NCBI GenBank assembly: GCA_025094145.1
Contig: JALLLS010000009.1
Span: 186,001-250,000, forward strand
Length of the DNA: 64,000 nt
Direction of reading: 5' to 3'
Origin: Spinellus fusiger
Taxonomy: Eukaryota; Mucoromycota; Mucoromycetes; Mucorales; Phycomycetaceae
Part shown: positions 26,400-37,825 of the stretch, piece by piece
How positions within the stretch are numbered: the first letter of the stretch is position 1
How the letters are laid out: each line of letters starts with the position of its first letter
Notes under the pieces: model-generated
Seen by the model: the letters and a program-made list of their open reading frames with translations, nothing else
What the model was told of the DNA's origin: nothing
The model's database searches: none
Program-made: the position numbers and the translations under genes

Positions 26400-28884
26400 A
26401 AGACACTATTAGCCTGATGGGAGATCCTTTTCTATTTTATTATTGTCCAACCGCTTAAAACTATGAAGAATGGCTTGTGTATTGATCAATACACACACAT
26501 GTACAGAAATAAGAGACTGTAAAAAATAAAAGGAGTGGAATCATCACTATAAATAAATCATTTTATTCAATTATCCATGTAAACGAGTGTACTATTAAAG
26601 TATGAAGATGCACTAATGTTATATTCCAAGTTGCTTGGCCAAATAAGTCTATTGCAGTACCAAGTTAAAGATCAGTGAGATTATCAGTGAAAGGAAACAT
26701 ACACTTTTCTTGGAGTTATCTAACTTGAACAACTCTGATAGTGTGAATGACATGACAGGTTAGTTTTGCAGTGAAAGCATTCTATATAGGTGGTGTGCAT
26801 AATGTCTTGATGATTTTATTGTCTTTAGCCTTGCCTATTCTTATGCCTCATCCCCGAACTAAACTACTAGCTACAGAAAGTAGTAACAGCTGTCATACTA
26901 ACGGAATATCAAGGCAGTAGAAGGCTGCCATAGTGCTATAGCAGTAGGAAATGTTTGAGCTTAATAATACACTCATTTGTATTATAGGATAGACATTTAA
27001 GGTAATGATGAATTTTAAAGAAGAAAACACTGGGTACTACTTGTATTTTGGATATGATCAAAAGTGCCTCAAACTATCTTATATTTGTAATTTAGGGCTA
27101 GATAGTTAGTGGACTATAAACATGATAAATGTAGCTAGAAGAAATAGTAGGAGATATCACAGGGACAGATCCCCAAAGTCTATTTTATATTTACTCTATA
27201 TTTAACTGTACAGTTACTATTCGATTATCTTTCGTACTCATATCAAAAACAGTGAGTAGATGCAGACTATAACGAGTAGAATTAGGCTAGCAAATGCAGC
27301 AGCCTTTTATATATTTATTGACATGGACTGGTTTTTATTTTCAAGAAGTTAACCTTAAATGAAAGGTAAAGACAAGTAACACATGCATTTATTTTACACT
27401 TTACATTTTATATTATTTAGTCTATTATCACACCAAAAAAGATTTGTAATGGTTTAGTCTAGTGTATTTAGAATGAAGAGAGAATGTTGACCTTTTTGAT
27501 TAATAAAAATAAAACAAGTGAGTATATTAGACCAAGTTCCATCTAGTGTATGAAGATAGCAAAAATATAACTAAAGAAATACATTTATAACAAAGACCAA
27601 CAAACCCTATTATAAGGCATTCTATCCCTCTGGATATACTTTCCATAAGACTGAACAATGATATTTAATTGAATAAAAGGAAGAATAGAGTCCACCCACC
27701 ACTGTAAAGACAGAAATAGGCCATTTATGGTCCATAAAGGATATCTAAGCATAAGGAGATACCTCTTTACCATCAAATCTAGGCTCCATAATAGGCTCAA
27801 GGCCAACTTTATTTATTTATTTATTTATTTCTATTCTTAGTAGATATACCCTCCCTTATCATCCACTCTTTGTTTGTCATTGTTCTATTTGATGAATCGA
27901 TGAATGTGTTAAATCAATGCATAAGTTGTTTATTCCGTTTTAAGTACATTACATCTTTTTGACTTGCCGATCCTCTGATAGAGGAAATACTGCTGAGAAA
28001 GAGTGCGTATTGTGTTTTAATATATTTATAAAAAAAAAAGGCAATTGTAAACTGAGTTTGAGACTATGCGCCATGTTGTTGTAGATAATTATAGAGTTCA
28101 TTTTTAGACAAAACAAATAGAGTGCTTGGATACTTTATCTGTATAAACCACTGTCGATATGAGAGATGTTGGTGCTGTTTATCTTGGAAGTTCAAAATGT
28201 ATCCACATCCACTGGTTATAGCTCTCCATTTCTATGGCCATTTCTTAAGATATAGTATAATATGTTGGTCAATCCAATACTATTCTGTTTAATTTGCAGT
28301 CTATTTTCTTCTTGTTTATTTCCTTCCTGTACCAACAGCCACCACAGGTCGTTTGGATGGGTTGTATTTGAATTTCTTTTTCTTTTTCCAATACTAAATG
28401 TACTTTTGTAGGCTTATGGTTGAATTCTCTATAGCTATACTACATTAGACAGAGCCTTCTTTCTTGGTTTTGTCCTTTTGTCTGTTTGTCCTTTTGTCCT
28501 TTTGTCTTTTTGTCTGTTTGTCTTTTTTCTCTTACCAAATAATAAAGCACCTTCTTTTTAGTAATCTCTACACTCATCTAAAATACAAGGGCAAATCCTT
28601 GAATACTCTTGTATTTTTGTCTCATATTTTTACAGTGTCTCATTCTAGGTTATGGCTCTGTACCATTCCAAGTCTCACTGAGGTCCAATATTTACTCATT
28701 TTGTTCTCAGCTATACTCGTTGTCATGGCAACCATAATATGTTCTAATATGATTGGCTTGGATCAATCCCAATACTGCTGTCACTAAGCTGCGAGATGGA
28801 CACGCCACAGTATTTATTTTTCCTTGAAAGGGTAATTTTTTGTCTCTCAATTCTCTCTTCTCTTCCACAAAGTTAATTCTCACT
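26400..28884. other. Gene-poor spacer between LYS1 and RAD51
   Basis: AT-rich, with no coding exon I can support. Contains dispersed repeat copy B (28080-28661), a short (ATTT)n tract near 27807-27831 and scattered A/T runs. The last ~220 bp is the presumed RAD51 promoter. Confidence 0.6.
28080..28661 (+). repeat. Dispersed repeat, copy B
   Basis: 582 bp matching copy A at 8711-9273 in the same orientation, differing by a few substitutions, by expansion of the GTCCTTTT/GTCTGTTT tract near 28472-28525 and by a CTT insertion near 28554. It ends about 220 bp upstream of the RAD51 start codon. The edges of similarity are sharp, and no inverted terminal repeats or target duplications are visible. 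Confidence 0.85.
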
Positions 28885-30437
28885 ATGGCCCAGCAATATA
28901 GCATAGAAGACGGTAAACCAATGCTGATTACCTATCTGGAGGTAAATTAGGTATGCCAGAGGAGACACTACAGTCTTCTAACTAGAAAGGATAATAGAAA
29001 AGTGGCATTGCTGCTATGGATCTTAAGAAATTAAGAGAAGCTGGATTCCACACTGTCGAGTCTATTGCCTATGCCTCCAAAAAACACCTTTTATCAATCA
29101 AGGGTATTTCAGAAACCAAGGCAGATAAGCTCATGGCAGAGGGTAAGACACTTTCCCAAAGCAGAGAGAGAGTGTGTGTGTGTGAGTGAGAGTGAGCCTT
29201 GGGCATAGATGATTCACATGAACATGTATAGCTGCCAAACTTGTTAATTTGGGATTCACCACTGCAATGGATGTGCATTATCGACGACAAGACATTGTCA
29301 CTATAACAACTGGCTCAAAAGAACTCGACAAGGCATTGGGAGGTAAGTGAGACAAGGAGAATATATAAAACATCCTTTCTTTATCTCTTTTATGAGCCAC
29401 TGTGGTTGAAGAGGAGAGTATTGCTTTCTTACAGTGCAATACAATAGGTGGCATTGAGACTGGATCTATCACGGAAATATTTGGCGAGTTTAGAACAGGA
29501 AAAAGTCAGCTGTGCCATATGCTTTCTGTCACTGGACAGGTAGGAATAGAAGCAGTCCCAATGCAAGAGGCACTGACAATGGACAATGAGTAGCTTCCTA
29601 TTGATCTTGGAGGTGGAGGTGGAAAGTGTATGTACATTGACACTGAGGGTACTTTTCGGCCGAGTCGTATTCTGTCGATAGCACAACGGTAGACTATCAA
29701 CAACACAATGGGAGCTACGGTGTCTGCTGGCTTATACTATGAAATGGTTGTTCATTATAGGTATTCACTCGACAGCGAGAATGCACTTGACAATATTGCT
29801 TATGCACGGGCTTATAACACGGATCACCAATCTGCTCTTCTCTTGCAAGCAGCAGCCATGATGTCGGAGGCTCAGTAAGGATCACTGCCCAGACTATAGA
29901 GCAATAGACTAACACTGCATTTTGTGGGGGGAAACAATCAGTTTCTCTATTCTACTTGTTGATAGCTCCATGGCTTTGTACCGTACAGATTATGCTGGTA
30001 GAGGTGAATTAGCAGCACGACAGGCACATTTGGCCCAGTTCCTTCGTCAACTTCAAAGATTGGCTGATGAGGTAAACCCACGCTTCCTTATTATTAGAAT
30101 AAGAAGAATGACCTCTATGCCATTGTAGTTTGGCATTGCTGTTGTTATTACCAACCAAGTCGTAGCACAGGTGGATGGTGGTGCCTCGATGTTTAATCCT
30201 GATCCAAAGAAACCAGCAGGTGGTAATATCATTGCCCATGCATCTTGTACTAGGTAAGATCAGTGTTACTCATCTCAAGTGGCATTCCCGCTCAACCTTG
30301 CCTTGATCAATAGACTCTATCTTCGAAAGGGTCGTGGTGAAAATCGTATTTGCAAGATTTATGATTCACCATCACTTCCTGAAAATGAGTGTACCTTTTG
30401 TATCACAGAAGATGGAATTGCAGATGCTGTAGAGTAA
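28885..30437 (+). CDS. RAD51: Recombinase Rad51
   Basis: Nine exons: 28885-28941, 28998-29142, 29232-29342, 29448-29539, 29594-29688, 29761-29874, 29942-30071, 30129-30253, 30314-30437; 330 aa (human 339). Forms the ATP-dependent filament on ssDNA that carries out strand exchange in homologous recombination. Seen: N-terminal helix-hairpin region [18 protein letters not shown] and [12 protein letters not shown], Walker A GEFRTGKS (117-124), Walker B ILLVD (208-212), [39 protein letters not shown] and GGNIIAHAS. The N-terminal block and [11 protein letters not shown] favour Rad51 over Dmc1. All phases agree and no break is seen. The short first exon (19 codons) is chosen because it joins in phase and gives a family-like N-terminus. 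Confidence 0.92.
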
Positions 30438-30978
30438 ATTTATTGTCCTTTTTATTATTTTTATTTTTTGCTAAGAAGAAACTAAACAAAGCAACCCATT
30501 TCATTTCTCTTTCTCTTTTCTATTGTATGTTGTTTTTTTTCTTCTTTTTTTTTCTCTTTTACACAAAGGACACTCAATTCAATCTTAGCAAAACCAACAT
30601 TTCTCATCAATAAAAGTGTGCCTGCATGTTATACTGTATTGAATCAACAGAGAATGTACTGTAAATGGAATGATAAAAGGGAAGATCCATTGGATCTGAT
30701 AGCAAACAAACAAACAAACAAACAAACAAACAAACAAACAAACAAACAAACAAACAAAACAAAACAAAACAAAACAAAACAAACAACAGACTAAGGATAG
30801 TCCTGGACTGTAGTAGAATAAGAAGAAATAGGAAATAGAAAGGATTCTCGTAAGAATAAAAAGTATAAAGAGTGATATTCATTAGTAAAAGTGTACATAT
30901 GTATTAAGAAGAAAGAGTAAGAAATAGGGCTATTTGAAAGAGGTCCTGCCATCTTCAAGCACAATGATGGAGTCCTGC
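30438..30978. other. Convergent intergenic region with (CAAA)n tract
   Basis: Lies between the 3' ends of RAD51 (+) and the FYVE gene (-). Contains pyrimidine-rich sequence at 30450-30560 and a (CAAA)n then (CAAAA)n microsatellite at about 30701-30784. No gene is supported; the open frames across the microsatellite are repeat artefacts. Confidence 0.7.
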
Positions 30979-33900
30979 TCAAGAGACACTTCTAAATTGA
31001 CGTAGATGAGGTCCAGCCAGTTCATGAAAGCACACATCACATACACGCGCCCACTCTGGTGTGTCACAGCCAGCCTCAAACAAAGGAAGGGCATTGGAAC
31101 TATGAGTATTGCAGAAGATATGTCCACATCTAAATAGAACATGTCAGACGCATGAGTGTCTTTTTCTTCCTTGTCCCTTTTGCATCTTCTAATAGTTTAC
31201 CTGCGACAATGATGGCGGCGGTGGAATAGGCCAAACTGAACAGTACACTCAGTCTTTTCAGGAGCACCAAGGCATGGATCTAATCTAAATTCACATGATC
31301 CAATGTGGCTGTCTTGAACCCATTCCTTGCTGGATTTTAGTACGAAGAGGGTACGGCGATCGTGTGGAGTCAGTTCGAATAGGTACTGATGATGTACAAT
31401 CGCCCTTTCCTGTAGGTTCAAATCTATACCCTACAAAAACCAGACAGACACAATCATAAGTGTGAATTCATCCACTTGTAATATGTCCTTTTTTTATTTT
31501 TTTTATTTTTTTTATTTTTTTTAATATTTTAATATCTTTTTTTACAGGACTTACTTTTGGAAGCAACCGCAGTTCTGTAGTCACACCTGATCCACGAATG
31601 ACCATGACGCACAAGCCATCTCGACCCTTTTTCTTCTCTACAATACGCCCTGTGCCTACTCCACCACCCACAAATTGGCTTATATTCCACCGTATCTTTG
31701 TGATCTTTTCCTCACTGCTGTGTCCCTGCATGTCGTTCCAGCCATCAGTGGGTAGGGGAGATGTCTCTCTGTCTGAAAGAGTCACACTGGAAGCAGTCTT
31801 TTGAACACAGCGGGTGTTCATGCCAAGAGTACCAAGTAAGACTTCCATTTCACAGATCATGGCCTGCTGTGTCTCGATCATACACTGATAAGCCTGAATG
31901 TGCTGTGCCTGATCTCTGGATAGGCTATGTCTCCATGGTTCCACCTTTGCCAGTGCCTGCATGTGATTTTCACAGTCTTTTCGCTGTTTAGAAAGCATAT
32001 TCAACTTATCAGAACATTCCATGTACTTGGAAACCATCCCAACAAACATTTGAGAGGCCTCTTCTTTACTGTCCGATGGGTTGACCATGTAGCCTGCTAC
32101 CATGGCAGCGATAGATGCAAATGCTGTGGTGGAAGCATCATTGACCAAAATACCCCGAGGACAGAGCGTCTCTGGGTCTGTTTCCGTGGTAGTTGCATGG
32201 AGAGAGTGAGAGAATTGATGGTAGAGGGCTGTGGCAGTGGCAGTGGCTGAGGCAGCCATGACTGCGGAGACAGGAAGGGGCAGAAATGGGCCCTGGGGAT
32301 GTGCGGCACTGCTGCTATTGTTACTGCTACTATTGCTGTGTTTTCGACCCCAGTGGTGGAGAAAGAGGGAGGGTGGGTTGGGAATAGGAGTGTGTGGACA
32401 TTCCCAAAGTGCTTCTTTTGGTTCATAGGAATCATAAGAAGAGGTAGGACTGATGGTTGTGGCATGCGACTTGACTGAAGTAGGAGGAGAGGAGGATCTA
32501 AAATTACAAATGAATTCGTCACTACTAGAAGATGTACTGCTGTCTTGAAGATGCTCTTCATTTATAGTGTTCACAGTGCGACGGTTGCGACGGTTGTTTG
32601 TGTTGCGACAGTCATTGTTGGCAGTGACTTCCGGAGAAGAGTCGGGTGGAACGGCAAACAAGCGAGAGTCTTTCTTGGACTCCAGAACTGGACTGTGGGA
32701 GGGTGTGCGGTATTTCCCAACAGCATAGATATGGGTGGGGGCATGTGAGACACTACTCTCGGCAGCCTCTTGTTTCCCTGAATGTGAGGTACAAGCTGAA
32801 CATTTAGTCTTGCGCATAAAGCCAGCATTCGCTAACCATGCTGGATGCTGTGTACAATTGTTCCCGCGCAGGTTCGGCTGGCTGGCCCTGTGTGACGGTA
32901 CACGCGAGGCCCTTGCCTCCGCCCTACAATGGGCATTGTTCAGTTCATCTGGAGCAGATCGGCGGGAACGAAGCGTAGGAACAAAAGCATCCTGCTGCAG
33001 GGAAACTGTCTTTGGGTCGGTGCTTGGGATGGTAGAAGAATTCAAGGAGCTGTGATGGACGGCTGCAATGGGAGGCACTGATGCAGCCTTCAAATCGAGT
33101 GCTGCCACCGCTATGAGTGGAGTGTTTGAAGAGGAAGGCTCTGTGACACATCTGGTGCTGTTAGAACTGGGGTCTGGTAAACATGGACATCCCTCCGTTG
33201 CCTCTACTTCAATTTCTGCACTAGAGGTACTCTCTGCACTAGAGGTACTCTCTGCACTCTCTGCACTCTCTGCACTCTCTGCACTCTCTGCACTCTTTCC
33301 AGAATCATCATTGTCTCCCTGCACTGCATTGCTGGAGGGTATCTGATCATCAAGGATAGACATCTTGCTGTCCTTGGATTCCAGACTTGGTAATGATGAT
33401 GTTTTGCCATGTTGAGATTTCTTCTGGCTCAATAGGGAGCCCCTGGTTTTTTCAATGGGAAGAGTCACTTTTTCATTGAATTGTAAAGGCACTGCTGCTG
33501 ATGAGAGGGAAATGCATGATGCTCTACGAATCCCAAAGGAAGCGTGGGGCTTGTACTGCGCTGATGCTGGCAAAGGAATAGACATATCATTCGACAGGGC
33601 TGTCATTGAGGATCTGCGACTTTGATGATGAATAAGATCCAGCTTTTTCTTCTGCTTAGAGGCAATAGTATGAACAGAGACAGGCACAGATGTCTCATTG
33701 ATGTATGAGGTGGGTGAGGTGGCAGTCGTTGTAGTGTTTAGGTTTCTTGTCAAGATATTCAAACTACTACCCCTGAGCATCTTTCCATGGACACTTCCTT
33801 GCTGCTCTACCCCACGCGTGCTAGGCATGGCTTTGGTTTTGGTTGCATTGTTCGTTGGAGGTGCCACCCTCACTAAATTAGACACTATCGCCCTGTGGAT

Positions 33901-34227
33901 GGATGGGCGTCTCGAGATCAGAAATGTGCCAGCTATTTTCTCATTCTCTCTTGTCTTTGTAATTTCTGGGGCGATTGAATTGGGTGCAGAGGGTAGGTGG
34001 TTTTTAGATAAGGACAGATGTCTGTGGGGTGTCTTTTGGGACAATGGACTGGTAGGTGTCTTTTGAACGGGCTGATCATTCTCAAGTGGATTGCCAATAG
34101 AAACTTCAAGTTTGGAGTCGGTCAGTGTCATTCTTCTTTTTCTTCGAGTGCTGTCTTGTACTGTATTAGCAGAAGGGGAAAAGGTAGTTGTGGATTGTGT
34201 TTTGGAGACACTATTTTTGGCCAACAT
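30979..34227 (-). CDS. FYVE zinc-finger protein with long disordered N-terminus
   Basis: Three exons (5' to 3'): 34227-31555, 31430-31201, 31129-30979; 1,017 aa. FYVE fingers bind phosphatidylinositol 3-phosphate on endosomal or vacuolar membranes. The finger is assembled across intron 2: EWVQD, a Cys-containing loop, then FGLFHRRHHCR joined to RCGHIFCNTHSSNALPLF and later RVCDVCFHELAG (about residues 927-1005), so the W-x-x-D, R-R-H-H-C-R and R-V-C signatures are all present. The spacing between the first zinc cysteines is longer than the usual CxxC. Before it is a short beta-rich segment (GLCVMVIRGSGVTTELRLL). Residues 1-700 are Ser/Thr/Pro/Asn-rich with SAE-type repeats. The partner proteins and pathway are not evident; a Pib2/endosomal-scaffold role is only a possibility. 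Confidence 0.82.
33221..33300. repeat. Short tandem repeat coding SAE units
   Basis: Tandem copies of CTCTGCACT and of the longer CTAGAGGTACTCTCTGCA unit inside exon 1 of the FYVE gene; on the coding strand they give Ser-Ala-Glu repeats. Likely a slippage-prone disordered linker. Confidence 0.8.
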
Positions 34228-36161
34228 GGATATATAAAAATAACAAGTAAAGAAAGAAAGGAGAAAGAGAAGAAAGTAATTAAAATGAAGTTTGAGGGGT
34301 CTTTAGTGAAGAAAATGATGTATTTGATCTATATAAAAACAAAGAGATATTCACAATATTCTGCATGCTATAATGACTTAGTAATCTAAACATCTCACAA
34401 ATAAGGGAGATTGTCTCATGTCTTGGTATAACATGCCTGTAGTCCAAAGGGTTATCACACCCAGCATTGCTTTAAAATGATATATTAACTTGTGTTCCTT
34501 TTTGTTTGCTGGTTCATTTGTGTCATTCGGTGCGTTTTTATTTATTTCTTGTTACATACCACTCAGTATAGAATACTACAGGCCAATGTCCTTGCTCCTT
34601 GAAACACTCTCTTCAAGCACAAAGACAAAGACAGGCCTCGTATGTCATTGTCCCATTGTATAGCCATTACGTCAGACCGTGCTACTGATGCCATCTTTAG
34701 TGTTCTTCCTTTGTGTAAGTGTAGAAATACATTTGTTCGTCTGATTATTTTAGGGTGTAATGTCAATGCGTACTAAAAATTATAGTGATGATAGATAAAC
34801 ATAAAACTCAGTTTTAGCCAATTTGTCGGCTTATTCCATCGTCTGGTTTACAGGCTAAACATAGTATAGTAATTCTTGCCTCGTAAATAGAGTTGGATGT
34901 GTAGTACGGATAGTCAGTTTCCCTAAGGATTTCTAAAAAGGCTTGAATGACAAGCCAGCATAAACCCTCGGCCAAAGTGAGTTACACTATGGACAAAGGT
35001 GGTAAAAGTGACAGAATATCATTCTATAGGGGCTGGTTTGATATGAATGAGTTTTAGCTTCATTATCAATCGACGGATTCAAAGCAATAGTTACTATAGT
35101 AGAACAGTGCTCATCAGTAATAACGTCTGTTGGATCCAAATAGGGTATTTCCAGAAGGGTCAAACCACAAAAAGAATACAGATTACATATATCAATATAA
35201 ATATATAAAAAGGCAAGGTAAAAAAATAAAAATAAAAATAAAAATAAAAATAAATAAATAAATAAAAAAGGTATACTTGGCGATTTAATATGTAACTGTA
35301 AAATTAAGACTTGGGGTTTATCTTTCATGTATTGACTTGCATAAGCAACAATGCTGTAAACAATCACTTGTATACTTTTAATCAGGAGAGAAATATGCCA
35401 TATTCTTTGTGCTTGAACAATGCATCTTACTTCATAATGAATCCTCATAAGTGTTCATATTCTTCTTTAATGAATTGTCCATAGGTAAACCCATTTGTTT
35501 ATTTTAGTTTTGAATTGACTTTTGTAAATATAAAAATAAAGTCAATTCACAATAAGAATTTTCCTGTGTTACTTTGTTTAAAATATTAGTTTCATTTACC
35601 TGCTGCACGATAATAACTAAAAGTGTAAGCCTGTGTAGCCATTGCAGCGTCAGATTGATAACAAATCTTACCTAATGATTATATCCTGTTATTAGTATTA
35701 TTTCTTTTTAATACTATTTTGCCAAGTACAAATAAAAAATGACTGTCTTCTGTCAAACAATAAACCCTCTTTTAAAATACTAATAAGAAATGATATAATG
35801 TTATATCATTTTATAGAATGTACTTTGCTATTTATCTATTGTTTTTTATTTATATATTTATATATTTATATATTTATTTATTTATATATTTATATATTTA
35901 TATATTTATATATTTATATATTTATATATTTATATATTTATTTATTTATTTATTTAAAAAAAAGAAAAAATAGATGACTATAATAAAGAAAGAAAGAAAG
36001 AGAGGAGCGGGATAGAGAAAGAACAAACTTAATAATGAGCTAATGTGAGGACATCTATTTTATGCAGGCCATTGCTGTAGGAAGGTAGCAGTGACTTGTT
36101 TTTGTTGGGACAACAGTGAGTGGAGAAATACTCGTTAAAATAGGGCGTTTGTTGCTCCAAC
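34228..36161. other. Intergenic between divergent FYVE and Sld7-like genes
   Basis: Divergent promoter region of about 1.9 kb. Contains an (AAAAAT/AAAT)n tract at 35220-35266 and a TATATATTTA-type tract at about 35847-35956. A minus-strand open frame of 153 codons (35448 to 34987) crosses the A/T tract; its two ends look less repetitive, but I found no splice sites joining them and no family match, so I do not call a gene. Confidence 0.5.
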
Positions 36162-37825
36162 ATGATCATGCAACGTGCCAATCCAGAATACATTTTTGTT
36201 GGTGATTTGCACCTTCGACCAGGTAATGAGAAAGTCCTCATGAAGACATAAAGAGTGACATTCCTTTAATGAAATGAACGAATTAGGCCTTAAAGACTAC
36301 TCGACACAGCCTTTAACGGGTGAGGAATAGCTGACAGTACTCTTCCACCTATTCCAGTCAGCTAAAGTATGCCTATTATCCTAGGTCTTTGTATCAGCAA
36401 AAACAGCAAACTTGGACGTACCTCTCAAGCCCCTTTATTTGATGTCACCTATCATCTTGCTGCTATTGTTCCTTTTACAAGTGTCAAAGTGCATATGTTT
36501 TCGGGGCAGCGGCTAGATATGTAAGTCTTCATTGATTTCATTGTCTTTAGATGGATCGTAGCTCAATTGATCTGCTATTACCAAGATCAACTGTCTCTAA
36601 TGAGTCCCAAGACCTTGCAAAGTTCTTGAACCAAACACTATCTAAAAAAGTATGTTATTAAAGGGCCGGAGATGCTTTGTTTCTAACAGTGAATGTATAT
36701 CATTACTCCAGTTTACTCATTCAGGTAGAAGTGTAAATGCCATTTTAATGGAGATGAAGAAAGATGAAAAATCTGTCCCATTTATTGCAGGTATATGCAC
36801 TGAATGAAAAATAGAACGCATTGACTTATATCTTCCTATCTCTTGATATTGTTATTGTTATTTTTTCTTTCTTTTTCTTTTCTTTTCTTTTTCTTTTTTA
36901 AAAAAAGACAAAAACAAAAACTACCCACTATCAAAAACAACCCATTTTATTCTATTTGGTGAAATATCTCAAAATGAGAAAACATCAAAAGTATATGCAT
37001 ATCAATTGTATTCAACAAGCGAATTGACTAGAAAAGTCTATATCGCAAGAGACTGTCTTCTTTCACAGACAAAAAAAGATACGGAAGAAGGAGTGTTGTT
37101 CTGTACACGACAACTTCAGGCGATCACATCCCAAGCAGATAGTGATAGATTAGAGCGGACAAAAGAGCAGCATGAATCTGAAAAACAAAGGGCATACTCA
37201 TCTAAACCCAATATAAGAAAAGAAAAGCTTAAAGATACAGAAGACATGGATGATTTTGATACTTTGGCCGATAGGGAAGACATGAATAATATAGCTCCCG
37301 AAAATTACAGAGAGAAAAAAGTAACTAGGATAAGCTCTGAAGTAAGTGATATTCTGTCTTGTTCAATCTACATGAATTGATCGCAAGACAAAGAAAAGGC
37401 TTATACAAATACTATTATTCTTATTAGAGCAAAGCATTGGCAAAAACTCCAGCTACAAAAAAGAATATATACGAGGCTGGGAATAAACATGTATGTTGGT
37501 CATATACTCAAAGGAGTTGCGTAGTACTTATATCATTTTATTAGAGTCTGAAAACTATGATTTGGGAAAGATTGGGGAAACTTGGATATGACATGAAATC
37601 TACAGAAACAAGACTGCTGTACCTGCAGATATGGGCGAGTGTTCAATATGTATTTGTAAGTATTTATAAATGTACAAGAATAAAACGATAGAACACTTAT
37701 GCTGGTGTAAATTGAATTATTTTTAGAGAGATAAAATTGCTACTGGAGAGCTTGGCGTTATTACAGCATCGACTGTTGTAGAAGAGCATGTATCCTTCTA
37801 TAAGGATATGGAAGAATACATGTAG
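36162..37825 (+). CDS. Putative Sld7-like DNA replication regulator
   Basis: Eight exons in consistent phase: 36162-36222, 36385-36520, 36562-36649, 36712-36790, 36908-37341, 37428-37490, 37545-37655, 37727-37825; 356 aa. Not recognised with certainty. The N-terminal part (YIFVGDLHLRPG, then FDVTYHLAAIVPF) and the C-terminal part (NKHSLKTMIWERLGKLG, LLYLQIWASVQYVFRDKI, VVEEHVSFYKDMEEYM) resemble in pattern the N- and C-terminal domains of yeast Sld7, the partner of Sld3 in origin firing. The middle is charged and probably disordered (KEQHESEKQRAYSSKP). Fungal Sld7 is poorly conserved, so the call rests on a weak pattern match; the exon chain itself, with no stops over 357 codons, is much better supported than the function. 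Confidence 0.5.

Noticed and set aside
30700..30790. Cys/Leu/Val/Phe-rich minus-strand open frames near the RAD51 3' end
   Set aside because: Generated by the (CAAA)n/(CAAAA)n microsatellite.
34987..35448. 153-codon minus-strand open frame
   Set aside because: Its centre is an A/T repeat coding Phe/Leu runs; the outer parts could not be joined by splice sites and match nothing I recognise.
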